A DNA stretch of 64,000 bases from Rotaria sordida. Its lineage: Eukaryota; Rotifera; Eurotatoria; Philodinida; Philodinidae. Made by a program: the position numbers and the translations under genes. Positions 39,158 through 49,527 of the stretch are shown piece after piece. Each line of letters starts with the position of its first letter. Position 1 is the stretch's first letter. The notes below the pieces were generated by a model. It saw nothing but the letters and a program-made list of their open reading frames with translations. It had not been told where the DNA came from and made no database searches. Location of the stretch: positions 1 to 64,000 of the forward strand of contig CAJNOL010001161.1 in assembly GCA_905250125.1 (NCBI GenBank). Reading direction: 5' to 3'.

Positions 39158-39841
39158 AATAGTTGTTTAACTTTGTGTGAATATAAATGAATGAAATAAC
39201 TGATAAAGAATGGGCTGAAGAAAACAATCGAACAAAGAATTTAAATTCTATTTGTTAACATATTTGTTAGTCGATCCTTTTTCAAAAGATATGTGAGATG
39301 ACGCAAGTTGTTAGGAAAATAATTTCTTTTAAATAAAGTAAAAGTTAATCTAACTTATTTATGCAACAGCAAAATATTCTACACATGTTATATGGAAAGT
39401 TCAGAAATTTAATATCTTGTCGAACTCAACAAGTACATAAGTAGTTCGATCATCCAAAAAAAACATACAACTGCCAAAAATTATTGATTTATTTTCTTCT
39501 CACGTTAACGAATGGTATTTGTTTCATTTTTTTTATCAATAGAATCTTTCATCAATCCTTTAATAATTGTATTGTGCAAAATTTTTCTGCTGATCATTGA
39601 AAAATATGACGAAGTTTGACATCAACACAATAGATGAAAATCTTTTTTTTTCCTTAATGAATAAAGCCAAAAGAAAAGAAAATGATATCATTGTCACTAT
39701 GTTCTAATTTTATTTTTTGTTCTGTACTAGAAAATAAAATAAATAGTATAATTCACAATAAAATATTCTTTGCAATAATAAAATTGGCAAATTCATCTAT
39801 CTATTTACAAGATAAAAAAAATATATAATAAAATTCAAATT
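39158..39841. other. Intergenic between SGT1 start and the coiled-coil gene's stop
   Basis: 684 bases of AT-rich sequence, presumably the SGT1 promoter and the 3' end of the upstream gene. Nothing specific is seen. Confidence 0.5.
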
Positions 39842-42800
39842 TTAATTTTTTTCTCTATCATGAACGTCTTCTGTATTCATTGAACTTCCACTATTACCAA
39901 AAAAGAATGAACCAAATGCTCCATTAGTAGATGTTTCATTACCACCTATATTGAATATTGATGAAAACAGAAAAATTTTAATTAAATTAAAAGAAAAATA
40001 AGAAACATACCACCAAAACTAAATGAAGCAAATGAAAACGAAGTATCCACACCATTATCACCATTACTTGTTTGTTGCAAAAATGCAGGAAATTGTTCAT
40101 TAGAATCTGTTCTTATTGGTGAACCAAGATTATTAGTCCAATTACCAAAATTAATCGGTGATGTAAAACTTCCACCACCAACAGTGGCATCACCAGTTGC
40201 ACTACCATTAAAACCAAAATTATAGTTAAAACCAGTATATCCACTAAATAGATTAAATTCATCATTTATTTAATAATGCATTGATATATAAATAAAAATT
40301 AATGATCTTACTCTTCAGTACTTGTAGTCGATTCAATAGATGAAATCATTGAAAATGTAGGTCGTTGTTGCTGTTGTTGTTGTTGTTGTTGTGATTGTTC
40401 GGAATCATCTTCCATTGGTTGTGGTGATTGTTCTTCATTCATTGATGATGGATCCGGTGAAAATGTTAATAACATTTGTTGTACATCATTACTGGTCACT
40501 TGAGGTTGAATACATGATGTAGCTGATGGTATTGGTTGATTTTGAATTCGTGAAGATGGAAGTTGGAATGCTACAGTTGAATGTAATTTATTGACAGTAG
40601 TATTAGTAGATGGCATTGATATCGATTCAGAAACTTGAATATTTATTGTTGGTGTAACAATATCACGTACAGAACTCGATTCAAGTGGAGTTGGTGTTGA
40701 AACAATAGTAAATACTTGTGTAAGTGATTGATCATTTTGAGATATAGATGACACTTCTTGATCGACATCTATATACGAATTTATTGTATTTGTTGATACC
40801 ATAAATGCTTGTGTACTTGGTGGAAAGTCATTGATAGTCATTTGTTCCAACTATTTCTCTTATTTGAAAATAAAATAAATTTTATTTTAAAATTCTTACT
40901 TGAGCTGTTGGTATTTTTCGATGAGATTTTGAGAATAATTCATCATCATCATCATCAATAGCTGTTGTAAGATGAAGCACCGATGAACGATTTGACTTCA
41001 TAGGTACATCTTTCATCATGTTTGGAACAATTTCTATTGTAGAAGCAATTAATTGAGTTGATGATGGTGTAATGACTTGATGTACAGTTTCATCATGAAT
41101 AATCGATGTTGATGATTGAAATCTAAGAATAAGAATATGAACAAATTATTCTTTGAGTTAAAAAAATTCAAATAATCGATATTCAAGTATTTTTTTTTTC
41201 GTATAACTTCAAGATGAGATTAAACATATTGTGAAGATTTTTCAAACATCAATTTAATAAACATGAAAATTAATAATATACGTGTTATACGATAGAAAGA
41301 GAAACTCACAAATCAAGATAGCTTAAGTTAAACATTGTTTATTAATCGATTGAATAAGATAAAAGAAAAACATATTTCTAAGAAATAATCGACTTACATA
41401 GCAGATGGTTTATTGTTAGTTTGTTCTTCTGATACTAATTCAATTTGTTCATTTTGTGGTGTTAAAACTGATGGTGGTGCTATTGGTGTTGCTGGTTGTG
41501 ACCAACTATCGTATTGTATTTGATTAAATGAAAGTGTTAAAGCTTGTTCAATATTAGTTTGTAAACAAAAATCCAATAAATCACGTTTTATGGGTTGTGT
41601 ATAAACATTTTCCCATGCTTTCATTTTATCAATTTTACTTTCTATTAATTCCTTCTGTTTATTTTCAAGTTCAATTAATTTTTCTTTCATTTGTTTGATT
41701 TTCATTAATTGATCACGTCGAGAAATAAAATATTTAGCAATAGATAAAATTGATGATTGAAAGTTTTTTTCATTACAAAATTCTTGACGACGTGTTAAAT
41801 AATCTTTATATGCTAATTTTTGTTTATTAAGTAATGTATCTCGACGTTCAACAAGTATATTATAAGCTAAATCACCTTGTTTTAAATATTGATAAACTTT
41901 TGATTGTTCATATCTGAAATATATTTAAAATGAACATAAAATAATTTTCTCTCTCCCTGTTCACTCCCATAGAATAGTAGCTCATTGAGATTCTAATTTG
42001 TTCTACAAGTCAAAAGTTTCGAGATAAATTTTTATTGCGACCAACTTTTTTTGTATTGTAGCTATGATTTGATTCGTTCACAAGCACTAAAGTGTACAAG
42101 ATTCAATAGATTGAAATCTTCAAATTGTCTAAGAACCTTGATACGATCTATGATAGTTTTTATTGAACTAATAATTCATTGCTTTACTTCTCCAGTTCCA
42201 CGTTATCAGATAACCTGAGCAATGTGTTTATTACACTACTTTTCTCATTCACAAATTCACCTGTAACCAACACTTTGTGGATCTTAATATAGATATATTA
42301 AATCGCTCTTATTGTGATAATTTGGTTTGAGAAACTATTGAACTTTGCAGGAGTTGAAAGAAAAAACTTCTTATGAGACATGTACTGATACGGCTCTGTC
42401 AGATAACGTCATCTTAGAAGCTTATTTACAGTTCAGAAACGCAAGGAGATATATTCCAATTATTTTGAAGTATAAAGTAAACCGTTTACTACCAAATGAG
42501 AGCTTCTCATTTTTTTTATGAAATAGAGTAGTTCAGATCTTATGAGTGTTTCAATAATGGATATCGTATTCGTCTTATACTGCCATTCGTTTTTTGAGTC
42601 CGAAAATTTTTCGCATAATATCAACTGACTATTGTTCAGTTTTGTGAGATGTCTTATATTTTTGAGTAAAAGGTTTGTCTATATTTCTATTACTTTCATA
42701 AAAATTTATATCGTTTCCTTGCTAGACTTTGTTTAACCACTAACAGGAAGAAGCCGAACAAAATGGTATTAAAGCATGCCAATTTTCTATTCCCCAGTTC

Positions 42801-43718
42801 CTGAACAGCTGTCTCTCATTCATGTCCCCATGTACACATTTTTCCACTCACAAAACAAACTGGTGTACTCGTTACTAGAAAAACATATAGAACAAATAAA
42901 ATTAGGTATATCAAAGAAGTTACAACTAACCAGCGAAAAGCGATGAACTGATCTATTCGATGATTTACATTTCTGTTTTGCACTCATTCGTATAGTTCCG
43001 ACTTTTATTACATTTGGAAGATTATGAGCTTGAGACTGAGTTTCTATTCTGTGGGGGTTAATAGAATAAAATGCATCGAAATACGAACTGTGGTTTGAAA
43101 ATTTCAGTCCATTGTTGTTTGATACGTTCAAATTTATTAATAAGTGATGATTTTTCTTGTTCATATTTTCGTTCTTCATTTGTACAATCACGTTTGATTG
43201 AATCTAACATTGAAAAAAAAAGAAATATTATTTGTTTTTTCAAAAGAAGAAAATTGAATAATGTTTTATTTTTTTATACTATTATGATCATCAAGCATTT
43301 GAATATTAAATTGAAGTTCTTTAATTCGAAGTTGTTCAGATTGAAGTTGTTGTTCACGAATAGAATTGTCATGTTCAATATTTGCCAATTTTGTTGTTAA
43401 TTGTATCTTTTCATTTTCCATTAATTCATTACGTTTTTTCTTTTCTATTTTAACAAGAAAAAATCCTTTATAGATCTAATACAAAATCAACGTCATTAAT
43501 CAATCACCTTCATTAATTCCAATAATTTTTTGAAGTTTAAATCGTTTTTCTTTAATTTTATTACCTTTAAAAGACAGTAGTAATTACTCAAATGTTATAA
43601 AACAGTTGATGGTTTGATTACTTAAACATTGTACCAGCATTTCAGCTCGACTTGTATCAATATGATTTGGTCCAAAAATAAAGAGTGGTGATTGTGATCG
43701 TTCCATTGATGAATCCAT
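39842..43718 (-). CDS. Coiled-coil protein with Ser/Thr/Gln-rich tail, identity uncertain
   Basis: The start at 43718 (MDSSMERSQSPLFIFGPN) directly follows an AG acceptor. The first half is charged coiled coil: EKKKRNELMENEKIQL, NIEHDNSIREQQLQSEQLRIKEL, KRDCTNEERKYEQEKSSLINKF and YLTRRQEFCNEKNF. A second helical stretch ends in QKELIESKIDKMKAWENVY (about 41640). The rest is low complexity: Ser/Thr-rich, a nine- to eleven-residue Gln run encoded at 40365-40391, and a C-terminal Gly/Phe/Asn-rich region (FSFASFSFGGGN). The helical part (YEQ...IKQQWTEIF) loosely recalls SIX6OS1-type synaptonemal-complex proteins, but that is a faint impression. One intron (about 41935-43075) exceeds 1 kb; its donor choice (GTTCG) is uncertain. 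Confidence 0.65.
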
Positions 43719-44027
43719 CTAAGATATTCAAAATAATTATTTTGTTTTTAAAGAAATAAGTAGCACGTTAAATTTCCCTCCGACGCTTAATTCGTTGGTT
43801 TTGAAAATGAGAAAGAAATTCATTTAAAAAGGAAAAAATCTCGTATTACTACAACGACATTAGATGAGCGCAGATGCCGCTAGATATATTCATTTTCTAA
43901 CTGAAGAAGAGCATTTGGTTGGTTTATTTTAGTATTAGGATTGGTGTAAAATTAAACCATTAAAAACTCAATGATGCAAATTCTCATTAGATTATTTCTA
44001 GTTTTTTACGAAGTTTTTTTCTATGCT
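43719..44027. promoter_or_regulatory. Divergent promoter region between the coiled-coil gene and SMIM4
   Basis: 309 bases separate two head-to-head starts, so both promoters and 5'UTRs must share this stretch. It contains several acceptor-like AGs (for example tttctag before 44000) near the plus-strand start. No TATA box stands out. Confidence 0.5.
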
Positions 44028-44388
44028 ATGTTTAAGAAAATTCGTGCTAAATTGCCGGATTTTCGATTTATAGCTTACGTCATATCAAATTCAATTCCAG
44101 GAAAAAAACTTTTTGGTGATTGGCGTTTTCCACCAATTTTCTTTGTAGCTGGTTTTCTTTTTGAAATTGTTCTTTGTAAACTACGTATTAACAATATTAA
44201 TTTCTGTAAGTTATCTGTTTTTCACAAGATAAAAACCTTTTTTTTCTAAATATGATTTATTTTAAATAGACGACGTTTATAAACGTAAACAAGCACAAGA
44301 ATTTGTTGCGAAAAAACATCAACTTGAAGAATATCTAAAAACAATTTCTCTTCAACCACCACCACCATCATCAACACTCAACAATTAA
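44028..44388 (+). CDS. smim4: SMIM4/UQCC5, mitochondrial complex III assembly factor
   Basis: SMIM4 (UQCC5) is a small inner-membrane protein that supports cytochrome b maturation in complex III. Two exons (44028-44205 and 44270-44388) give 98 residues. The diagnostic part is IPGKKLFGDWRFPPIFFVAG...FYDVYKRKQAQEF, matching the vertebrate VPGKQRFGIYRFLPFFFV...FYDVYRRK pattern, with one transmembrane helix (PPIFFVAGFLFEIVL). The C-terminus carries a proline run. The frame is open upstream to an ATG at 43971; I prefer 44028 (MFKKIRAKLP) because acceptor-like AGs lie between the two and the vertebrate protein also begins MF. First gene of a tight plus-strand train. Confidence 0.88.
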
Positions 44389-44489
44389 AATCAAACAAAT
44401 ACTTTGAAAATCTGGTTTGGTAAAAAAAACAAAAAAGATGTTTATTTCTATGGTTTGATTTACTAATGAATATTTGTTTGTTTAGAATA

Positions 44490-44708
44490 ATGAATCCGTT
44501 ACGTCGTCTTTTCTATTTATCTGTAGCCAACACCATAGCATTCATAATTGGTGCTCAAACTGCTCATATTTGGCTAAATCCCATGAAAGATTATAAAGAT
44601 TTTATAACAAGAGCAGAAGCTGAATATCAAGCTCATCAACAAGAATTACGTGATGTAGATGATTATTTAGAGCAAAAACGTCAAGAACGTTTAACACAAA
44701 TTAGCTAA
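44490..44708 (+). CDS. Small single-pass membrane protein, possibly mitochondrial
   Basis: Single exon, 72 residues. MNPLRRLFYLSVANTIAFIIGAQTAHIW is a basic start followed by one hydrophobic helix, and the rest is a charged helix (YKDFITRAEAEYQAHQQELRDVDDYLEQKRQERL). The layout resembles mitochondrial assembly microproteins such as SMIM20/MITRAC7 or UQCC6/BRAWNIN, but I cannot assign it. The start at 44490 follows a TTTGTTTAG acceptor by 4 bases; an in-frame ATG at 44466 lies before that acceptor and would be removed. It sits 101 bases after SMIM4 and 144 before cereblon, suggesting co-transcription. Confidence 0.75.
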   Translation: MNPLRRLFYLSVANTIAFIIGAQTAHIWLNPMKDYKDFITRAEAEYQAHQQELRDVDDYLEQKRQERLTQIS

Positions 44709-44852
44709 TTTGTTTTTGTATGGACTTCTGATGATTTTCTATTAGTTAATTTTTCAAAAAAAAAATAAAAAAAAAAATAAAAAAGCCGATATTTCCAAAA
44801 ACAATTATGTTTATAGTTGAGACTTTGATTTTTTTCAATAAGTTTTAGATAA

Positions 44853-45317
44853 ATGTCTTCGAATGATAACAATAATAATCCTCCTCCTGCTGAAGCACAA
44901 GGTATATAAAGAAACAAATATGTTTCTTTTTTAAATATAATTTACCTTTAGGTGGAGATGCTCCTGCATTAGGTTTTGAAGATGCTGTCGAACAGCAACC
45001 AGATTTAGATGAAGAAAATAGAAGACGTTTTCCACAAATACCTGCATTAGCATTGCGTCCTTGGGAAGGTATTGAACAACAACCAATAGGAGATGAAGAT
45101 GATGATGCTGATGATGAACAAGAAATGAATGTTCTTGAAAATAATCTAAATCATGAACAAGAACAACTCAATCGTTTGCAAGGTATAGTGATAAAATCAT
45201 TTTCTTTTTGGCAATTTAATATAATTGATTGTATTTTAAAAGAACAAATACGTAATATTCAACGACATTTATTATTCGATTTAAATAATCAAGGAGAAGG
45301 TTTAGAAGACATGGATA

Positions 45318-45348
<31 letters not shown>

Positions 45349-47437
45349 CGATGATAATAATGAAGATTGGGAAGACGCAGAAGTTGGTAAGATTTGACAA
45401 AAATAAACAACTATTAGAATAAACAAGAGTCTTTTATTCATTAAGTTCGATACACAGTGAGCATGCAAACAATCAATAAGGTTTAGAGAATGTAAGGAAA
45501 TAAGAATTATTATCAGATTTGCAAAGGTAAGGACTCCAAAAAATCAAAAACTCTAGTTTTTTTGAACATTTGGAATGCGTAAATATAATTTTGTTTAAAT
45601 TACATAGAACGATAGAGTTAATTATCCTCTACAAAATGAGAGATTGCTGAGTTCTCTGCGACATTTTTTGACTGAGCTACAGTCATTTGGTTGAAGGCCA
45701 TAAAATAACTTTTCAATAAGAAATTGAAGAAACCGATTGTAGAGTTTTACACTTGATGTAACAGATTAATTTTTATCATATATGATCTAAGTTCTTATTC
45801 ATTTATTGTCTATATAAAAATGACTCTATTCTCGATAAAATCATCTTGATTAGAAGAATAAACGTTTGTGTAAAGAGAAAATCTAATACTTGCTTTCTAT
45901 TTTAAGCATCATCTGGTGAGGAAAATCAAGATGGTACAATAACTTATGATCGTCTCTTACCAACAACACATTCATATATGAATGTTGAAAATTTTCAAGA
46001 ATTCAGTGGTGTTTGTTTATTATCTGATGATCGTCGTTGTCTTTTACATATTGTTGAATTAGCAAATATGATTTTAATACCAAACCAAATTGTCCCATGG
46101 CAAGTCTTTAATACACGTACAGCACGAATGATTAAAGAAGCTAAACAAGAAAATCGTTTATTTGGTGTTATTGATGCATGTTCATCATTGTTAACAAAAG
46201 ATCCAAAATATGGTACAACAGCTGAAATTGTTTCTTATTATGAAGAATCCAATGATGATTCATTACAATTAAAAATTATTGGTCGTCAACGTTTTATTAT
46301 TGATGATCCATCAACAATGAAACGTGATTTAAATGGTATGCTTCGTGCTTATGTAAGAATTTTACCTGATATGCAATTAAAACGACCACCATTACCAGCT
46401 ATAAGTCAAAATTATATTCATACAATCAATTTTGTATTACAATATGATCTGCGTTTACAACGACAAAAACGTTTAAATCAAAAACATATTAATGATAATG
46501 AACAATCAACTATTGGATGTGGACAAGCATTAATTAATTTAATTAAACGAAAACGATCAACATCATCATCATCATCAATAACTTCACATGATATAAAAGG
46601 TACATGAAAAGAATTTAATCAATTTTAAAATAAACAATTATTTTTTCTTTTAGGTTTAGAACTTCCAAACCTTTCAAAACAACATTTATTTCGTATGCGT
46701 TCTCGTACATGTCCTTGGTCTTTAACACCTTATCCATATTGGGTTGTACGTCGATATGATGATGCATATATTATGTCATTAGTTAAACTTGAATTAAGTA
46801 ATACAATGTTAGCTAATGATGATGGTTCATTACCTGTAACATCAGATCGTTTTGCTGATTGGTTATTAATTAATATTCCATTTGAAATTCAAACCGTACA
46901 AAAAATTTTATCATTTCCTACAACTATTCAAAGATGTAAACATGTTTTATTGATATTTCAAAAATAAAAATAAAATCAAGATTCTGTTTTTTTTTCTGTC
47001 TAGTACGTTTTGTTTTATCTTGGCTGAAACGTTATAAAAAATTTGCTTGTCGTCATTGTGCAGCAGATATTTGTGAAGATCGTGATATATTTTCAATGTC
47101 TGCAACAGGATTAATGGCAGCATATGTTAATCCTCATGGACAAATTCATGAAACATTAACTGTTCTTCAAGCAAAAAATATTCGTCTACTTGGTCATGAA
47201 GTAGCTGAACATTCATGGTTTCCTGGATATAAATGGACAATAGTTCAATGTCGTTTATGTGGTAATCATCTTGGTTGGCGTTTTCGTAATTCATCACTTA
47301 AACCATCAACCTTCTATGGTTTAACTCGTAATGGATTGATTTTTGCTAAGAATACGACAGGTAGTGATGAAGAAGAAGAGATAGACGAGGAACGACCAGC
47401 ACAACAACATTCGACAGATGATGAAGAAGAACATTAA
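44853..47437 (+). CDS. crbn: Cereblon (CRBN), substrate receptor of CRL4
   Basis: Cereblon recruits substrates to the DDB1-CUL4-RBX1 ubiquitin ligase and is the target of thalidomide-type drugs. The N-terminus is acidic, with a run of 12 Asp codons (45318-45350). A LON-like domain follows (YDRLLPTTHSYMN...FSGVCLLSDDRRCLLHIVELANMILIPNQIVPWQVF, 45950-46110). The C-terminal CULT domain has zinc cysteines CRHC and CRLC, FSMSATGLMAAYVNPHGQIHE, and the ligand cage HSWFPGYKWT...LGWRF, with all three cage tryptophans. It ends GLTRNGLIF plus an acidic tail. Start at 44853 (MSSNDNNN) follows an AG acceptor by 4 bases. About seven exons; one intron (45383-45905) is 523 bases. Confidence 0.95.
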
Positions 47438-47927
47438 CTACTCTTTTGTATATAATTCATTGTATACTTGCTTGATTTTTTTTTATACAATAAATAGTAG
47501 CCGTAGGCAGCACAATATCTCATGTATACGAATCATATATATTTTTGTTGTAAACATGAAATACAAAATAAAATATGTTAAATTTTCGTTTTTGTTGGTA
47601 GATGGAGATAGTTGTCAATCATAGAATGTCTACATTTTTCTTTTTAAGATTATCTTTTTAATTTATATAATATATTGAAATAATTTTAATTTATTCTACG
47701 ATTATAATTTTATTTGAGTTTGTGTTTGTTTTATTTTATTTTTTGAATACTTTTTATGATTCGTTACTTGATTGTGTCCATTGTATGTGAAACAGTATTG
47801 GGAAAGGGACAGTGTACTGTTTACTTTCTTTTCTCTCTTTCTTTTCGTTTTATTAAGATAAAAATGATTTCGTTTGTTTTTTCGTCAGTTTACGTTTCAG
47901 ATTTATATATTAAGTTTTCTATAAAAC

Positions 47928-49222
47928 ATGTCCGGCTACGGTAGAGATTCTGGTGGCGGTGAAGGGTGAGATGTTCATTAGCGACACGTTTTTTATTTCT
48001 TTGTTTGACATGTTTCCATTTTTTGTATATCTAGATATGGTGGTAGTCATTCAAGTAATGATAATCATTCAGGACGATCAAGCGGTAGTCGAAATAATTA
48101 TGATAATAACAGGTAGTTTGATTAATATTTTTTTGTAGCATTAATTTATTTACTTATTCGTTGCCATTTGTAGTGGACAAAAAAGAAGTTCTGATTATAA
48201 TTCACGTGGCGGTGGAGGTAAAAAACTTTTTTCATGTCTTGTATGTCGGTTTTTGGAATTTCAAAAATTGACACTCCATACAAGATGATGAATGGCACCA
48301 GCACACACTTTGTCCTCTGTGCAGGTTCTGGAAGCGGAGGTGGTGGTAGTTACAATCGTGGTCGCAATGACTATCAAAGTGATGATAGAGGTAGCAGTGG
48401 ACATAATCGTGGTCGAAATGATTACAATGATAATGGTGGTAGTGGTGGTGGAGATGATCAGCGTATGGAAACTCAACGAGACACAATTTTTATTCAAAAT
48501 TTACCACGCAATGTAACTAGTGAAGAACTTAGAGAAGTATTCAGTCAAATTGGAATAATTAAAGTAAGATAGAATTCTTTTAATAGTTTATATACATATA
48601 TATATATATATATTTTTTTTTCTTTTTTTTGAAAATTTATATTTTCTTTTGATAGAATGATAGAAAAACAGGTGCACCAAAAATTTGGATTTATAAAGAC
48701 AAGGCAACTGGTGAAGGTAAAGGTGAAGCAACAATTACATATGAAGATGAAGAAGCAGCACAAGCTGCTATCAATTGGTATAATGGTAAGATTGTTTTCA
48801 TTTGTTTTATTTCACATGTTATATTTATTGTTTCATAAAAACAGACAAAGAAGTTCTCTCAAATATTGTTAAAATCTCATTGGCCACTCGGCGTGCTTCT
48901 GCTTTGGGTGGCCGAGGTGGATTTCGTGGCCGTGGTGGATTCCGTGGTCGAGGTAAACGCAGATGAATAAATGGGCATTGTTTTCAATGTTAATATACAT
49001 TTTTTATTTGTCATTGTAGGAGGAGGTGGTGGTAGCTCCAGTGGAAGTGGTGGTGATTATGGTGGATATCGTGGTAGAGGTGAATATTTTTTTTCTTTTA
49101 CTTTTTATTAATACAATTGCGTTTATTTCATATCAGGTGGAGATCGTAGTGGTGATTATCGTGGTAGTGGTCGTGGTGCGAGCCATGGTTCAAGCAGAGA
49201 CAATCGTTCTAATCCATATTAA
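47928..49222 (+). CDS. FET-family (FUS/EWS/TAF15, cabeza-like) RNA-binding protein without the RanBP2 zinc finger
   Basis: A nuclear RNA-binding protein acting in transcription and splicing. It opens MSGYGRDSGGGEG with a Gly/Ser/Tyr/Asn-rich low-complexity region. The RRM starts RDTIFIQNLPRNVTSEEL and includes FSQIGIIKNDRKTGAPKIWIYKDKATGEGKGEATITYED, whose KTGxPxI and KGEATxxxxD features are typical of FET proteins. It is followed by ATRRA. The C-terminus is RGG-rich (GGRGGFRGRGGFRGRGG) and ends SRDNRSNPY, resembling the PY nuclear-localisation tail of FUS. The usual C4 zinc finger is missing. Seven or so small exons divide it; a TTTCAG acceptor lies 28 bases before the ATG. Confidence 0.9.
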
Positions 49223-49497
49223 AAAAAGTTCTTCTGTTCCATAGAAGAGATTGTTTCAGCAAAAGCCACAAACATCCGTCAGCAAAATGCACAATGTGTC
49301 TATTTTTTTTCTTTTGTTGTTGTTTTCTTTTTCTACTGCTACTCCTCGAAGTCGTCTCTCAATGACGAACTTTTTTCGTGTCTTTTTTGTTCTTTGTACA
49401 AGTGGTTGTCTTTGTCTTTCTCTTGAAAAACATGAAACATACAGAAATAACCTATGAGGTTATCGTGTATTTTTCTTTTCTATAAGTGTCAATGTAT

Positions 49498-49512
49498 GTG
49501 TGTGTGTGTGTG
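49498..49512. repeat. (GT)n microsatellite in the FET 3'UTR
   Basis: Short GTGTGTGTGTG run between the FET stop and its probable polyadenylation signal. Confidence 0.8.
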
Positions 49513-49521
49513 TATGGCAAC

Positions 49522-49527
49522 AATAAA
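49522..49527 (+). promoter_or_regulatory. Probable polyadenylation signal of the FET gene
   Basis: AATAAA about 300 bases after the FET stop codon, followed by a T-rich stretch. This would give a 3'UTR of about 320 bases. Confidence 0.5.

Noticed and set aside
42820..43191. Minus-strand open frame overlapping the coiled-coil gene
   Set aside because: Falls in the long intron and reads in another frame across a real exon of that gene.
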